From SCUN01 sp964343975 (lineage in GTDB: Bacteria; Acidobacteriota; Vicinamibacteria; Vicinamibacterales; SCN-69-37): a stretch of DNA of 34,250 nucleotides. The notes under the pieces were generated by a model. The model did not search any database and was not told where the DNA came from. It saw only the letters and a program-made list of their open reading frames with translations. The first letter of the stretch is position 1. Each line of letters opens with the position of its first letter. Of the stretch, positions 7,799-19,667 are shown in pieces. The stretch covers positions 1 through 34,250 of the forward strand of contig CAYFLU010000011.1 of assembly GCA_964343975.1 (NCBI GenBank), written 5' to 3'. Made by a program: the position numbers and the translations under genes.

Positions 7799-8410
7799 CT
7801 ATAGACGGGTGCGATCCACGGTGTTGTTGGCCCAGGTCGCGGCAACGTCCATCGCGTCTTCCAGCAATTGACCTCGGGGGTCGGCCTTCTTCGGGGCGAT
7901 GAGCGAGTGATCGCCCTGATCGCAGAGGTGCAGCGTCGCACTGGGTAGCGACGCGGTGAGGGCCGTCATTTCGTCGGGCGTGCCGAAGCCGTCGCGCGTG
8001 CCGTGGAGGAAGAGCATCGGCACGCGGATCGCCGGCAGATGCGCATCGCGGCGCTGCGTGGGCTTGCCGGGGGGATGGAGCGGGTAGCCGAAGAAGATCA
8101 GGCCGGCCGGCGCGGGATCAAAACCCTCGTCGCCCGTCTTCGAGGCGACGAGTGAGGCCATCCGGCCGCCCATCGACTTGCCGCCCGCAAACACCGGCCC
8201 ATTGGCGCGCGCCGTGACACTTCGCCACACGTCGCGCCAGGCGGCTTCGAGCACCGGCGGGCGATCCGGCAGCGACTTGCCGGCCGTGATGTACGGGAAG
8301 TCGAAGGTCACCACCTCGATCCCGCGCGTGCCGAGCCCGGCGGCGACCCGTTGCATCCACGGGTGGTGGGAGCCGGCGCCGGCGCCGTGAGCCAAAACCA
8401 GGGTGATCAA
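7799..8410 (-). CDS. Alpha/beta-hydrolase of the TEX30/KANL3 type
   Basis: About 203 residues starting from a TTG at 8410; no in-frame ATG lies nearby upstream. LVLAHGAGAGSHHPWM (residues 4-19) is the oxyanion-hole segment, GGKSMGGRMA (76-85) the nucleophile elbow with Ser79, LHGTRDGFG carries the acid and DQGDHSL the catalytic histidine. This pattern, especially GGxSMGGR after a short N-terminus, is typical of the TEX30/KANL3-like hydrolase group, cytoplasmic esterase-like enzymes of unknown substrate. The gene is divergent from the ArsR-methyltransferase regulator, with about 40 bp between the starts, and is followed after 6 bp by the 57-residue gene. The shared promoter region contains the palindrome at 8434-8457, so it may be co-regulated with metH. 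Confidence 0.8.
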   Translation of the reverse strand: MITLVLAHGAGAGSHHPWMQRVAAGLGTRGIEVVTFDFPYITAGKSLPDRPPVLEAAWRDVWRSVTARANGPVFAGGKSMGGRMASLVASKTGDEGFDPAPAGLIFFGYPLHPPGKPTQRRDAHLPAIRVPMLFLHGTRDGFGTPDEMTALTASLPSATLHLCDQGDHSLIAPKKADPRGQLLEDAMDVAATWANNTVDRTRL

Positions 8411-8420
8411 ACCATGCCCC

Positions 8421-8457
8421 TTGCCATCTGTCCATCCATGAATGTAGATTAATGGAT
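8421..8457 (+). promoter_or_regulatory. Promoter with overlapping palindromic operator of the regulator-metH operon
   Basis: TTGCCA (8421-8426) and TAGATT (8445-8450), 18 bp apart, form a plausible sigma-70 promoter. Over the -10 lies a 24-bp dyad, 8434-8457: ATCCAT-N-AAT-N4-ATT-N-ATGGAT, symmetrical at 18 of 24 positions. Its right arm includes the ATG at 8452. A repressor bound here would block RNA polymerase, as expected for ArsR-type autoregulation. The ATG at 8458 is 7 bp past the -10, so the message may be leaderless and 8458 the true start. Confidence 0.55.
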
Positions 8458-9423
8458 ATGAACGCCGCCTCGGACCTGCTCCGGCTGCTCGGCGACGAAA
8501 CCCGTCTGCGTCTCCTGCGCCTGCTGGCCCAAGAATCGCTGAACGTGTCGGAGCTTACCGCCATTCTCGGCGTCGCGCAGTCCGGCGTGTCGCGGCACCT
8601 CGGCCTCCTGAAAGACGCGGGGCTCGTGACCGAACAACGCGCGGGCACGTTCACCTGGTACCGCCTCGATCCCACCCTCGAAGATCCGACCGGCCCGCAC
8701 GCCGCGCTGTGGACGTGGCTCTCCCAGAAATTCACCACGGCCGGCGGCTCGACCAAGGCCGACGATGCACGCCTCGCCGAAGTGCGTCGCGTGCGTCGCG
8801 AGGAATTCAAAGACCAGGGCGATGACGCGGAACGGAAGCAGCTCGTGCCGGGGCGGAGCTGGGCGGCGTGGTCACGCGCGCTCGGTCTGCTCCTGCCGCC
8901 GCTCGAGGTCGCCGACCTCGGCTGCGGCGAGGGCTACCTCACGATCGAAGCCGCGCGCTGGGCCAAGCGCGTGATCGCGGTCGATCGCTCGGCCGACGTG
9001 CTCGCGCGCGGCAAGGAACTCGCGGCGCGCCGCGGCGTGAAGAACATCACCTGGAAGCGCGGCGATCTCGAGCGCGCGCCGATCGAAGACGCCGCGGTGG
9101 ATCTCGTGCTGTTGTCGCAGGCGCTGCACCACGCCGATGAACCGCACGCCGCCCTCGCCGAGGCCTTCCGCATCGCGCGGCCCGGCGGCCGCGTGCTGTT
9201 GCTCGACCTCAGCGAACATCGCGAGGCGTGGGTGCAGAACACCCTCGGCGATCGCTGGCTCGGATTTGACGAAGACACGTTGCGCCGGTTGCTGACCGAC
9301 GCCGGTTTCACCGACATCGTGGTTCGCGTGGGCACCAGCCGCGCGGGCACACCCTTCGCCGTGCTGATTGCAGCCGGCACCAAGCCGGCCACGCCGGCCA
9401 CACGCAAGACGAAAGGTCGTTAA
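8452..9423 (+). CDS. ArsR-family regulator fused to a SAM-dependent methyltransferase domain (SahR-like)
   Basis: A 323-residue two-domain protein. Residues 1-75 form an ArsR winged helix: DETRLRLLRLL, then LNVSELTAILGVAQSGVSRHLGLL split across the recognition helix, then a wing ending in WYRL. No ArsR-type metal-binding cysteines are present. From about residue 125 a class I methyltransferase follows, with motif I VADLGCGEGY (153-162), an acidic VDRS end of strand 2 and a post-motif QALHHADEP. This fusion is the architecture of SahR, a known repressor of methionine and SAH-recycling genes that senses S-adenosylhomocysteine. metH begins 5 bp after the stop, which fits that role. Whether the domain senses SAH/SAM or methylates is not shown. 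The start may be the second ATG at 8458. Confidence 0.85.
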   Translation: MDMNAASDLLRLLGDETRLRLLRLLAQESLNVSELTAILGVAQSGVSRHLGLLKDAGLVTEQRAGTFTWYRLDPTLEDPTGPHAALWTWLSQKFTTAGGSTKADDARLAEVRRVRREEFKDQGDDAERKQLVPGRSWAAWSRALGLLLPPLEVADLGCGEGYLTIEAARWAKRVIAVDRSADVLARGKELAARRGVKNITWKRGDLERAPIEDAAVDLVLLSQALHHADEPHAALAEAFRIARPGGRVLLLDLSEHREAWVQNTLGDRWLGFDEDTLRRLLTDAGFTDIVVRVGTSRAGTPFAVLIAAGTKPATPATRKTKGR

Positions 9424-9428
9424 GGAAC

Positions 9429-13100
<3,672 letters not shown>

Positions 13101-13155
13101 GGGGTCACGTGGGCCGAGCTTTTGGCCGCGTAGTACGCCATAATCCGCTCTTCAT

Positions 13156-13962
13156 ATGGCGAGTGGCGGGAACAAGAAGGTCGCGAATAGCCTCGTGTCG
13201 CTGAGCTCAGCGGCGATCGTCGCGGTGTATGCCGCTGGATTTCTCCGGACGAGGGCCGCCGCCGAGAAGATGGACGAGGCCTCGAACGGCCGCCGCCCGT
13301 CGTCGCCCGCGCCGCCAGAGGCTGGTGAGCGGCATCCGTCAGCCCCGATCGAGCCGCCCGCGGGACATGCGCCGGCGCCGACCGATCTGCGATCGCCCGC
13401 CGTCGCGGCCGATGCTCGCGATGCGCACGACGCCAAGCCTTCGGCCGCCACCGCGACCACGGCCGACGCCAAGCCGGCCGACGCCGCGCTCAAGAACGAC
13501 AGCAAGCCGGCCACCGCGACCACCGCGCCGGAGCCGATGTCGGCGCCCGCGCCCGCGGCGGCCGCGCCGTCGAATCAGCCTGAAGCCCACGCCGCGGACG
13601 CGAAGTCCGAGGCCAAGGGCGACGCGCCCACGAACCTCCTGATGCCGAAGGAGAAGTACAAGGACGGCACGTTCCTCGGCTGGGGCACGTGCCGCCACGG
13701 CGACATTCAGGCGCAGGTCGTGATTCAGGACGGCCGCATCACGTCGGCTTCGATCGCGCAGTGCTGGACGCGCTACTCGTGCTCGTGGGTCTCGCATCTG
13801 CCCGGTCAGGTCGTGTCGCGGCAAAGCCCGGACGTCGACTACGTCACGGGCGCGACGCAGAGCGCGAACGCGTTCTACTGGGCGATCATCGATGCCCTGT
13901 CGAAGGCGAAGGCGCCGGTGGTGCGAGAGACCCCGGCACCGCAGCGCGGCGCGAAGCACTAG
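13156..13962 (+). CDS. Membrane-anchored FMN-binding domain protein (ApbE substrate)
   Basis: 268 residues. A single hydrophobic helix (about 10-30) follows a short basic N-terminus and would anchor the protein facing the periplasm. Residues 40-160 are a low-complexity Ala/Pro/Lys/Asp linker. The C-terminal domain (165-252) is a small FMN-binding domain: KYKDGTFLGWGTCRHGD, then DYVTGATQSA, where Thr234 in the TGAT motif is the expected site of covalent FMN attachment. Three cysteines (179, 203, 209) sit inside the domain, two as QC-x5-C; they could form a disulfide or redox pair. The FMN transferase apbE follows 15 bp later and an RnfD/NqrB-like membrane protein after that, so this is probably a periplasmic one-electron carrier. 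Confidence 0.85.
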   Translation: MASGGNKKVANSLVSLSSAAIVAVYAAGFLRTRAAAEKMDEASNGRRPSSPAPPEAGERHPSAPIEPPAGHAPAPTDLRSPAVAADARDAHDAKPSAATATTADAKPADAALKNDSKPATATTAPEPMSAPAPAAAAPSNQPEAHAADAKSEAKGDAPTNLLMPKEKYKDGTFLGWGTCRHGDIQAQVVIQDGRITSASIAQCWTRYSCSWVSHLPGQVVSRQSPDVDYVTGATQSANAFYWAIIDALSKAKAPVVRETPAPQRGAKH

Positions 13963-13977
13963 CACGCGTTTGCGATC

Positions 13978-14868
13978 GTGACCGGCTCGCGCACGAGCAC
14001 CGAAATTCTTCTCGGCACCACCGTCACCATCTCCATCGTCACCGACGCCGACGCGCAGGGCGCGATCACGCGCGCCTTCGACTGGTTCCGTCAGGTCGAG
14101 GCGTGCTGCAGCCGTTTCGATCGCGCATCCGAGCTCATGCAGTTGTCGCACCACATCGGCATGCCCGTGCGCGTGAGCGAGCTCCTCTTCGAAGCCGTGC
14201 GCTTTGCGCTGGCCGTGGCCGAGCAAACCGACGGCGCGTTTGATCCGACGATGGGGCGCGCGATGGAGGCGATGGGATTCAATCGCGAGCATCGCACCGG
14301 CGCGCGCGTCGACACGGCGCTGGAGGTGGCGGGCGATGTCTCGTGGCGTGACGTGTCGTGCGATGCCGAGACACGCACGATCACGCTGTGCCGGCCGCTC
14401 GTGCTCGATCTGGGGGCGGTGGCGAAGGGGCTGGCGATCGACATGGCGGCGAAGGAGCTGCAGCCGTTTCGCGATTTCGCGATCGACGCAGGCGGGGATC
14501 TGCTGTTGAGCGGACACAATCCCGAGGGCGCGCCGTGGTCGGTGGGCATTCGTCATCCGCGAGAGGCGGGGCGCGTGATCGACGTCCTGCGCGTGACGGA
14601 TCAGGCGATCTGCACGTCGGGTGACTACGAGCGCACGGTGGATGAGGGGCATCACATTCTGGATCCGAAGACGCGGCGGTCGGCGGCCGGCGCGGCGAGT
14701 GTGACGGTGCTGGCTCCGACGGCGATGGTGGCCGATGCGGTGGCGACGGCGGCGTTCGTGCTGGGGCCGGCGAAGGGCATCGAGCTCTGCGACAGCCTGG
14801 GCCTCGAGGCGCTGATTTTCGACGCGGATCTCAATCGACATGAAACGGACGGCCTTCGAGATGAGTAA
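13978..14868 (+). CDS. apbE: FAD:protein FMN transferase
   Basis: 296 residues from a GTG at 13978. ApbE cleaves FAD and attaches FMN through a phosphoester to a threonine in [ST]GAT motifs of extracytoplasmic flavoproteins. Family motifs are present in order: DGAFDPTMG, LDLGAVAKGLAID, FAIDAGGDLLLSG, ICTSGDYER, HHILDPKTR and the magnesium-site region PTAMVADAVATAAFVLG. No signal peptide or lipobox is evident at this start, which is unusual for a periplasmic-acting enzyme; an upstream start is blocked by the neighbouring gene, so export may use another route or the flavinylation may occur before export. Its substrate is most likely the product of the gene immediately upstream. Confidence 0.93.
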   Translation: MTGSRTSTEILLGTTVTISIVTDADAQGAITRAFDWFRQVEACCSRFDRASELMQLSHHIGMPVRVSELLFEAVRFALAVAEQTDGAFDPTMGRAMEAMGFNREHRTGARVDTALEVAGDVSWRDVSCDAETRTITLCRPLVLDLGAVAKGLAIDMAAKELQPFRDFAIDAGGDLLLSGHNPEGAPWSVGIRHPREAGRVIDVLRVTDQAICTSGDYERTVDEGHHILDPKTRRSAAGAASVTVLAPTAMVADAVATAAFVLGPAKGIELCDSLGLEALIFDADLNRHETDGLRDE

Positions 14869-15676
14869 GACGCAGGCAGTGCGCAAGTTCTTCAAGACCC
14901 CGAAGGGGCTGCTCACCCTCGTGTTCATCGCGCTCATTGCCGTGGCGGCGCCGCATGACGGCCTGCCGCGCGTGTTGCCGGGCCTGGCGGCGGCGATTGG
15001 CGCGGCGGGGCTGCTGGATGTGGTGATCCTGCGGCTGCGGCATCCGCGCTGGGAGTTTCCGAGCGGCGCGGTGCTCACGGGCATGATCGTGGCGATGGTG
15101 CTGAGTCCGTTCGAGCCGGTGTGGGTGCCGGCGGCAGTGTCGGCGATCGCGGTGGTGAGCAAGTACGTGCTGCGCACGAAGGCCGCGAACATCTTCAACC
15201 CGGCGGCGCTCGCGCTCGTCATTTCGTACTACGCCTTCGACACGGGCCAGAGCTGGTGGGGCGCGTTACCGGAGCTCGCGCCCTGGGCGATTGCCGCGCT
15301 CTTCGTGACGGGCATCTTCATCACGGATCGCGTGAACAAGATGCCGCTCGTCCTTGCGTTTCTCGGTGTGTACTTCGCGCTCTTCACGGTGACCGCGTAC
15401 TTCGGCGACCCACGCAAGTTCGTCGAGATCTATCGCGCGCCGGATCTGCACGCGGTGCTGTACTTCGCGTTCTTCATGCTCACCGATCCGCCCACCGCGC
15501 CGATCAAGTACAAAGATCAGATCATCTGCGGCGTGCTTGTCGCCGTTGTGAGCTACGGCCTCTTCGAGACGGTCGGCGTCGTGTACTACCTGCTGGCTGG
15601 GCTTCTCGTCGGCAACGTGTGGGAAGCCTGGCGGCGCGTGAGCTTCAAGAAGCAGCACGCGCTCCAGCGCGCGTAG
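14840..15676 (+). CDS. RnfD/NqrB-like integral membrane redox subunit
   Basis: 278 residues with about nine hydrophobic segments. GLLDVVILRLRHPRWEFPSGAVLTG corresponds to the early RnfD/NqrB region (given here only as a landmark around residues 58-82), AANIFNPAALALV to the central motif and FFMLTDPPTAPIKYKD to the conserved TDP motif of that family. These subunits carry electrons or coupling ions through the membrane in Rnf and Nqr complexes. No [ST]GAT flavinylation motif is present, so unlike full RnfD it probably carries no covalent FMN and instead passes electrons to the FMN protein encoded two genes upstream. No other Rnf/Nqr subunits are nearby. The start overlaps apbE; an ATG at 14861 with only 8 bp overlap is a good alternative. 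Confidence 0.82.
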   Translation: MKRTAFEMSKTQAVRKFFKTPKGLLTLVFIALIAVAAPHDGLPRVLPGLAAAIGAAGLLDVVILRLRHPRWEFPSGAVLTGMIVAMVLSPFEPVWVPAAVSAIAVVSKYVLRTKAANIFNPAALALVISYYAFDTGQSWWGALPELAPWAIAALFVTGIFITDRVNKMPLVLAFLGVYFALFTVTAYFGDPRKFVEIYRAPDLHAVLYFAFFMLTDPPTAPIKYKDQIICGVLVAVVSYGLFETVGVVYYLLAGLLVGNVWEAWRRVSFKKQHALQRA

Positions 15677-15680
15677 GCAT

Positions 15681-18182
15681 TTACTGCCGCACCACTCGCA
15701 CGCCGAACACCGGCGTGATACGGCCGTTGCCGTTGGCCTGGAACTTCACAGTCACCTTCTGCTTGCCGGCGACCAGATTCGCGGGGATGGCGTACGTCGC
15801 GTCCCAGAAGCCGGTGGCGTTGGCGTTCGGCGCGAACTTCGCGAGGAACGTGTTGTCGATGAGCACGTCGAAGTTGCCCGCGGCGGGTGCGAGGCCGAGT
15901 TCGTTGAAGTAGGTCACGACGAGGGACAGCGGCTTCGACGGATCCACCGCCATGTCGAACGAGAACCAGCCGGTGCCTCCACGGTTGAAGCGGCCGGCCG
16001 TGCGGCCGACCTGCCGCGTCTCCGGGTTGCTCTGGTAGTTGTAGTCCCGTTCGGGCTGCATCTCGCCGGGCTGCACGTAGCTCACGGTGTTGCGCTCGAG
16101 CGTGGCGATGCGCTCGCGTTCGGCGGCGATCGCGGCGGCCTTGGCGGTGAATTCCGCCGGCGTCAGCACGTCGAAGTAGACGGAGTACGTGCGGCGGTGC
16201 GTGCGATAGAACGGCTGCAGCGCGACGTCGCCCGGTGCGTCGGGCTTCGCCGGATTCTTCGCGAGGGCCTTCACCACGAACTGGCCGGGCGTGGCACCGT
16301 CGGGCGTCACCCAGTCGGCGATCGGCTTGTCGCCGCCGACGAGCACCGGCGCGGTGAGCTGCGAGTCGGGCGTGTCTTCACCGCGACGCGGCTCGCGGCG
16401 CGGACCGAGATTGCCGGCGAGCACGAGCGGGCCCCACATCACCGCCGCCACACTCTTGTTGTCGGGCGTGGGTTCGAGCCGCAGTGATTTCGGCAGCGAG
16501 AGTTCCACGCGGTCGCCGTTCTTCCACGTGCGCTTCAGTTCCACGAACACGCTCTCGGGCGCGTTCTGGGCTTCGTTGCCCGGCGCGTTCGTGCGGCCGG
16601 CGGCCGCGCCACCCATCAACGTGTTGAAGGCCGGCTGTTCGACGACCTCGCCGTTCACCGTCACGCGGAAGCCATCGCCGGCCCAGTAGGGCCGCCGCAC
16701 CGCCAGTGTGAACGCTTTCGGCGACGGCAGCGCCAGCGTGAGCGTGGCCGTCTCGCCCTCCGGAAAAGTCGTCTCCATCGTCAGTTTCGCGAGCGACGTC
16801 TGTGCGGTGGATGGCGCGAACACGCTGACCCAGATCGTGTCGGCGCTCTCGTAGTAGAGCCCGTCGCCGTGGAGCGCGTGGCTTTCCATGCCCGAGCCGA
16901 CGCAGCACGTGAAGTCGCGCTGCATGTTCTGGTATTCCTGCTGCACGCCGCGGCCGACCGGCACCATGTACGACGTGGCGCCGTTCTCCGGATCGATCGA
17001 GGCGAGGATGTGATTGAAGAGCGCGCGCTCGTGGAAGTCGCTGTAGTGCGCGTCGGGCCGCAGCGAGAAGAGCCGGCGCGTGAGCTTGAGCATGTTGTAG
17101 ACGTTGCAGGTCTCGGCCGTGCGTCCGTCCACGCGCGCGCTCAGCTGATCGGGCGCGCCGAAGTACTCCGCGAGCGAGTGCCCGCCCGTGGCGTAGCTGT
17201 GATGCTGCACCACACGGTCCCAGAAGAAGGACGCGGCCAGGATGTCGCCTGTGTCGTTCACGTAGCCGTACCTCGCCGCCGAGCCGATGAGCTTCGGAAT
17301 CTGGCAATTGCCGTGCTTGCCGCTCAGGTTGTCCTGGTGGCGCTTGAGCTGGTCGGTGAACGCGCGATGCTCGAAGCGGTACGACAGCGCGAGCCACCGC
17401 TGGTCGCCGGTGTCGGCGTAGAGGTTGGCGAGCACCTCGTTCATGCCGCCGTGCTCGGTGTTGAGCATCTTCTGCACCTGCGCGTCGGTCAGCGGCTTGA
17501 GGATCGCTTCGGCCCATGCCGCGAACTTCACTTCCACGGCGAGCGCCGTGGCGTTGCCCGTCTGCCGGTACGCATCGCGCAGACCCGCGAAGGTCTTGTG
17601 CAGCGTGTACCACGGCGACCACAGCCCGTTCAGGTCGAAGCCGCCGGAGCGGATCTCGCCCTTCGACAGTGCCTGAAACGCTTCCTTGCCGCCTTCGATG
17701 GCGCCGCAGTAGCCGTCCTTGTGCGCGTCCTGCACGGCCTTCATCTCGGCGACGAGATAGTCCGCGCGCTGCTTGAACTTCACGTTGCCGGTCGCTTGGT
17801 ACATCAACGAGACGGCGGAGAGGTGATGTCCGGCGATGTGACCCGTGAGCTGACGGCCCGCGCCGTCCCAGCCGGTGTAGGGCTCGGCCTTCTTCGTGAG
17901 GCCCGCGCGCGTGCGGTAGAACGACAGCATGCGGTCCGGATCGAGCGACAGCAGATACGCGCCCGTCACATCCTGCGTGACTTTCAACGGCCCGCCGGTG
18001 AGGCGCACTTTGCCAAGCGGCACGGGCTTCGCGCGCAGCATCCTCAACTCGGCCGCGCGCACCGCGGGGAACTGCGCTTGCTCGATCTCGGCGATGGCGC
18101 CGGCGATCGGACTCAGCGCCAGCGCGGACGCCGCGGTGGCCGACACTTGCAGGAAACTGCGACGCGTCTTCGGTTCGGACAT
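15681..18182 (-). CDS. GH127 (DUF1680) beta-L-arabinofuranosidase-like enzyme, Tat-exported
   Basis: 833 residues. The N-terminus KTRRSFLQVSATAASALAL is a twin-arginine signal. The (alpha/alpha)6 catalytic barrel (about 45-450) contains HGGMNEVLANLYADTG, Glu357 and Cys359 in AETCNVYN, and Cys426-Cys427 in FTCCVGSGMES. These match the Glu/Cys/Cys-Cys zinc site of GH127, in which one cysteine is the catalytic nucleophile. Beta-sandwich domains follow (about 460-833), including a C-terminal module that resembles the DUF6805-type extension. Such enzymes release beta-linked L-arabinofuranose from plant glycoproteins and pectins. The gene is tail to tail with the RnfD-like gene, 4 bp apart, and is otherwise alone, so its substrate cannot be refined from context. 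Confidence 0.88.
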   Translation of the reverse strand: MSEPKTRRSFLQVSATAASALALSPIAGAIAEIEQAQFPAVRAAELRMLRAKPVPLGKVRLTGGPLKVTQDVTGAYLLSLDPDRMLSFYRTRAGLTKKAEPYTGWDGAGRQLTGHIAGHHLSAVSLMYQATGNVKFKQRADYLVAEMKAVQDAHKDGYCGAIEGGKEAFQALSKGEIRSGGFDLNGLWSPWYTLHKTFAGLRDAYRQTGNATALAVEVKFAAWAEAILKPLTDAQVQKMLNTEHGGMNEVLANLYADTGDQRWLALSYRFEHRAFTDQLKRHQDNLSGKHGNCQIPKLIGSAARYGYVNDTGDILAASFFWDRVVQHHSYATGGHSLAEYFGAPDQLSARVDGRTAETCNVYNMLKLTRRLFSLRPDAHYSDFHERALFNHILASIDPENGATSYMVPVGRGVQQEYQNMQRDFTCCVGSGMESHALHGDGLYYESADTIWVSVFAPSTAQTSLAKLTMETTFPEGETATLTLALPSPKAFTLAVRRPYWAGDGFRVTVNGEVVEQPAFNTLMGGAAAGRTNAPGNEAQNAPESVFVELKRTWKNGDRVELSLPKSLRLEPTPDNKSVAAVMWGPLVLAGNLGPRREPRRGEDTPDSQLTAPVLVGGDKPIADWVTPDGATPGQFVVKALAKNPAKPDAPGDVALQPFYRTHRRTYSVYFDVLTPAEFTAKAAAIAAERERIATLERNTVSYVQPGEMQPERDYNYQSNPETRQVGRTAGRFNRGGTGWFSFDMAVDPSKPLSLVVTYFNELGLAPAAGNFDVLIDNTFLAKFAPNANATGFWDATYAIPANLVAGKQKVTVKFQANGNGRITPVFGVRVVRQ

Positions 18183-18199
18183 GGGGAAAGTGTAAAGGA

Positions 18200-18222
18200 A
18201 TCGCGCGGTCTTATCGTGCGAT
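18200..18222. promoter_or_regulatory. Imperfect dyad upstream of the GH127 gene
   Basis: ATCGCGCG and CGTGCGAT are complementary except at one position, with a 7-bp loop, 18 bp upstream of the GH127 start. It could be a regulator site for this gene. No known motif was recognised. Confidence 0.3.
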
Positions 18223-18226
18223 CACT

Positions 18227-18269
18227 GCCGTGCAGCTCTGAGCACGGCGTCCGGCGCTCGACTGAGCGC
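18227..18269 (-). terminator. Two tandem stem-loops after a serine hydrolase gene
   Basis: Reading leftward past the stop codon at 18269, there is first a perfect 6-bp stem with a 4-base loop (18254-18269), then GCCGTGC/GCACGGC with an 8-base loop (18227-18248). Neither is followed by a U-run, so a classical intrinsic terminator is not certain; they may only stabilise the 3' end of the message. Confidence 0.4.
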
Positions 18270-19597
18270 TACGGCTCTTCGGCGAAGGCGCCGCGCACGG
18301 ATCCGTCGGCGCCGAGGCGCACCGTCACGTATCGCGTCCAGGCCGGCGTGGTGGCCCGATAGCGCCGCAGTCGTGCCACGCTGTGATCGGTATTGAAGTG
18401 GTACGGCGTCAACACTTCGTCGCCGAGGAATTCGAACCGTTCCGCCGCGAGCGCCTCGGCCAGGCGCGTGTTGGTGCCGGGCACGATCTCGCGCCGAATT
18501 CTCGCGGTGTCGGCCGGTTGTGGATCCGGCCGCGGGGTCAGGCCTTCGAGTGCGGTGCCCGGCAGATACACATTCGCGATGTGCTTGCTCATCGCGTCCA
18601 CCGCGAGCCCGCCGTCATCGAGATTGCCGAGCACGATCACCGTCACGCCCTCGTCGTAGCGGCGGATCACGGCAGAATGCCCGGTCACGGTCGTGCCCCA
18701 GTGCGCGCCGAACCGGTGGCCGTTGAACGTGTCCATGAACCAGCCGAGACCGTGGCTCACGGTGGTGCCGTCGGCCAGCCGCACAGGTGTCGACATCTCC
18801 GTGAGCGTGGATGACCTCAGCAAGCGCCCCGACGTGAGCGCGATGTCCCACTTCGCGAAGTCGGCGACGTTCATCATCACGCCGCCGTTGGCCGCGATCA
18901 CCTGCGGGCGCAGCGGCTCGCCGTGTTGGTACCCGCCGTTCTTCCAGTAGTACCCGTCGGCCCGATGCGGCACGATGCCCGTGTTGGTCTTGAAGCGCGC
19001 AGACGTCAGGCCCAGCGGTTCGAAGATGCGGGTTCGCACGAAGTCGGTGTACGGTCTGCCGCTCACACGTTCCACGACCATGCCGATGAGCGGGAACGCA
19101 TTCGTGTAGTTCCAGGCGGTGCCGGGCGCAAAGCTGAGGGGCTGCGCCCCGAGCAACTGCACGAACTCCGCGGAGGTGTACTCGCGCCGATAGGAGAACC
19201 CGATATTGCCCGTGTCGAAGTCGGCGAGCCCTGCGGTGTGCGTGAGGATGTGCCGCAGCGTGATCGGTGCCCACGCCGCCGGCGTGCCGTCCACGTAGCG
19301 GCTGATCGGGTCGTCGAGCGACACCTTCCCCTCGTCTCGCAGCAGGAGCAGCGCTTCGGCGGCGAACTGCTTGCTGATGGAGCCGATCTCGTACACCGTG
19401 TCGGCCGTGGCCGCGGTGCCGAGCTCCAGATTTGCTGCGCCGTATCCGGCGGCCTTCACGATGCGCTGGTTCTGCACGACCGCGATCGACACGCCAGGCA
19501 CGTGCGTCGCGGCCAGCCGCCCGGGTATCCAGCCGTCGATGGCGTCGGCGAGGGAGACCACGGCGAGCGCGGCGACGACGAGACGGAGCGGGAGCAT
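18269..19597 (-). CDS. Secreted serine hydrolase, beta-lactamase class C/PBP4* fold
   Basis: 442 residues. A signal peptide (MLPLRLVVAALAVVSLADA) is followed by the serine-hydrolase domain: S73-I-S-K76 as the SxxK motif, Y165-T-N167 as YxN, and HWGTTVTGHS as the third motif. A beta-rich C-terminal part follows from about residue 350. The role is periplasmic hydrolysis of an ester or peptide; the substrate is unknown. It shares the fold and general layout with the protein at 5772-7508, but the sequences differ throughout, so they are family members and not a recent duplication. It is divergent from the histidine kinase gene, with 70 bp between the starts. Confidence 0.87.
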   Translation of the reverse strand: MLPLRLVVAALAVVSLADAIDGWIPGRLAATHVPGVSIAVVQNQRIVKAAGYGAANLELGTAATADTVYEIGSISKQFAAEALLLLRDEGKVSLDDPISRYVDGTPAAWAPITLRHILTHTAGLADFDTGNIGFSYRREYTSAEFVQLLGAQPLSFAPGTAWNYTNAFPLIGMVVERVSGRPYTDFVRTRIFEPLGLTSARFKTNTGIVPHRADGYYWKNGGYQHGEPLRPQVIAANGGVMMNVADFAKWDIALTSGRLLRSSTLTEMSTPVRLADGTTVSHGLGWFMDTFNGHRFGAHWGTTVTGHSAVIRRYDEGVTVIVLGNLDDGGLAVDAMSKHIANVYLPGTALEGLTPRPDPQPADTARIRREIVPGTNTRLAEALAAERFEFLGDEVLTPYHFNTDHSVARLRRYRATTPAWTRYVTVRLGADGSVRGAFAEEP

Positions 19598-19653
19598 CGG
19601 GCGATTTTATGCGGGCGCCGCCGCCGAACTCCCGTGATGTTGTGGGGGGCGGT

Positions 19654-19659
19654 GATAAT
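19654..19659 (+). promoter_or_regulatory. Possible -10 element of the kinase-regulator operon
   Basis: GATAAT lies 8 bp before the ATG at 19668. No convincing -35 is seen at 16-18 bp, and no copy of the TGCGRCAA palindrome is present, so autoregulation of the kinase by its own regulator is not supported here. Confidence 0.35.
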
Positions 19660-19667
19660 GGGGGCAC

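Noticed and set aside
7553..7804. Rightward open frame starting inside the palindrome
   Set aside because: It begins within the inverted repeat and is antisense to the better-supported 57-residue gene; no domain or signal was seen.
9424..9428. Cobalamin or SAM riboswitch upstream of metH
   Set aside because: Only 5 bp separate metH from the upstream gene, and no riboswitch-like structure was seen before the operon start either.
14143..14150. TTGTCGCA half site inside apbE, as a further regulator site
   Set aside because: It is a half site only and within coding sequence.
15054..15086. SGAV in the RnfD-like protein as a flavinylation site
   Set aside because: The acceptor threonine of [ST]GAT is missing, and the position matches the early RnfD membrane segment, not the flavinylation loop.
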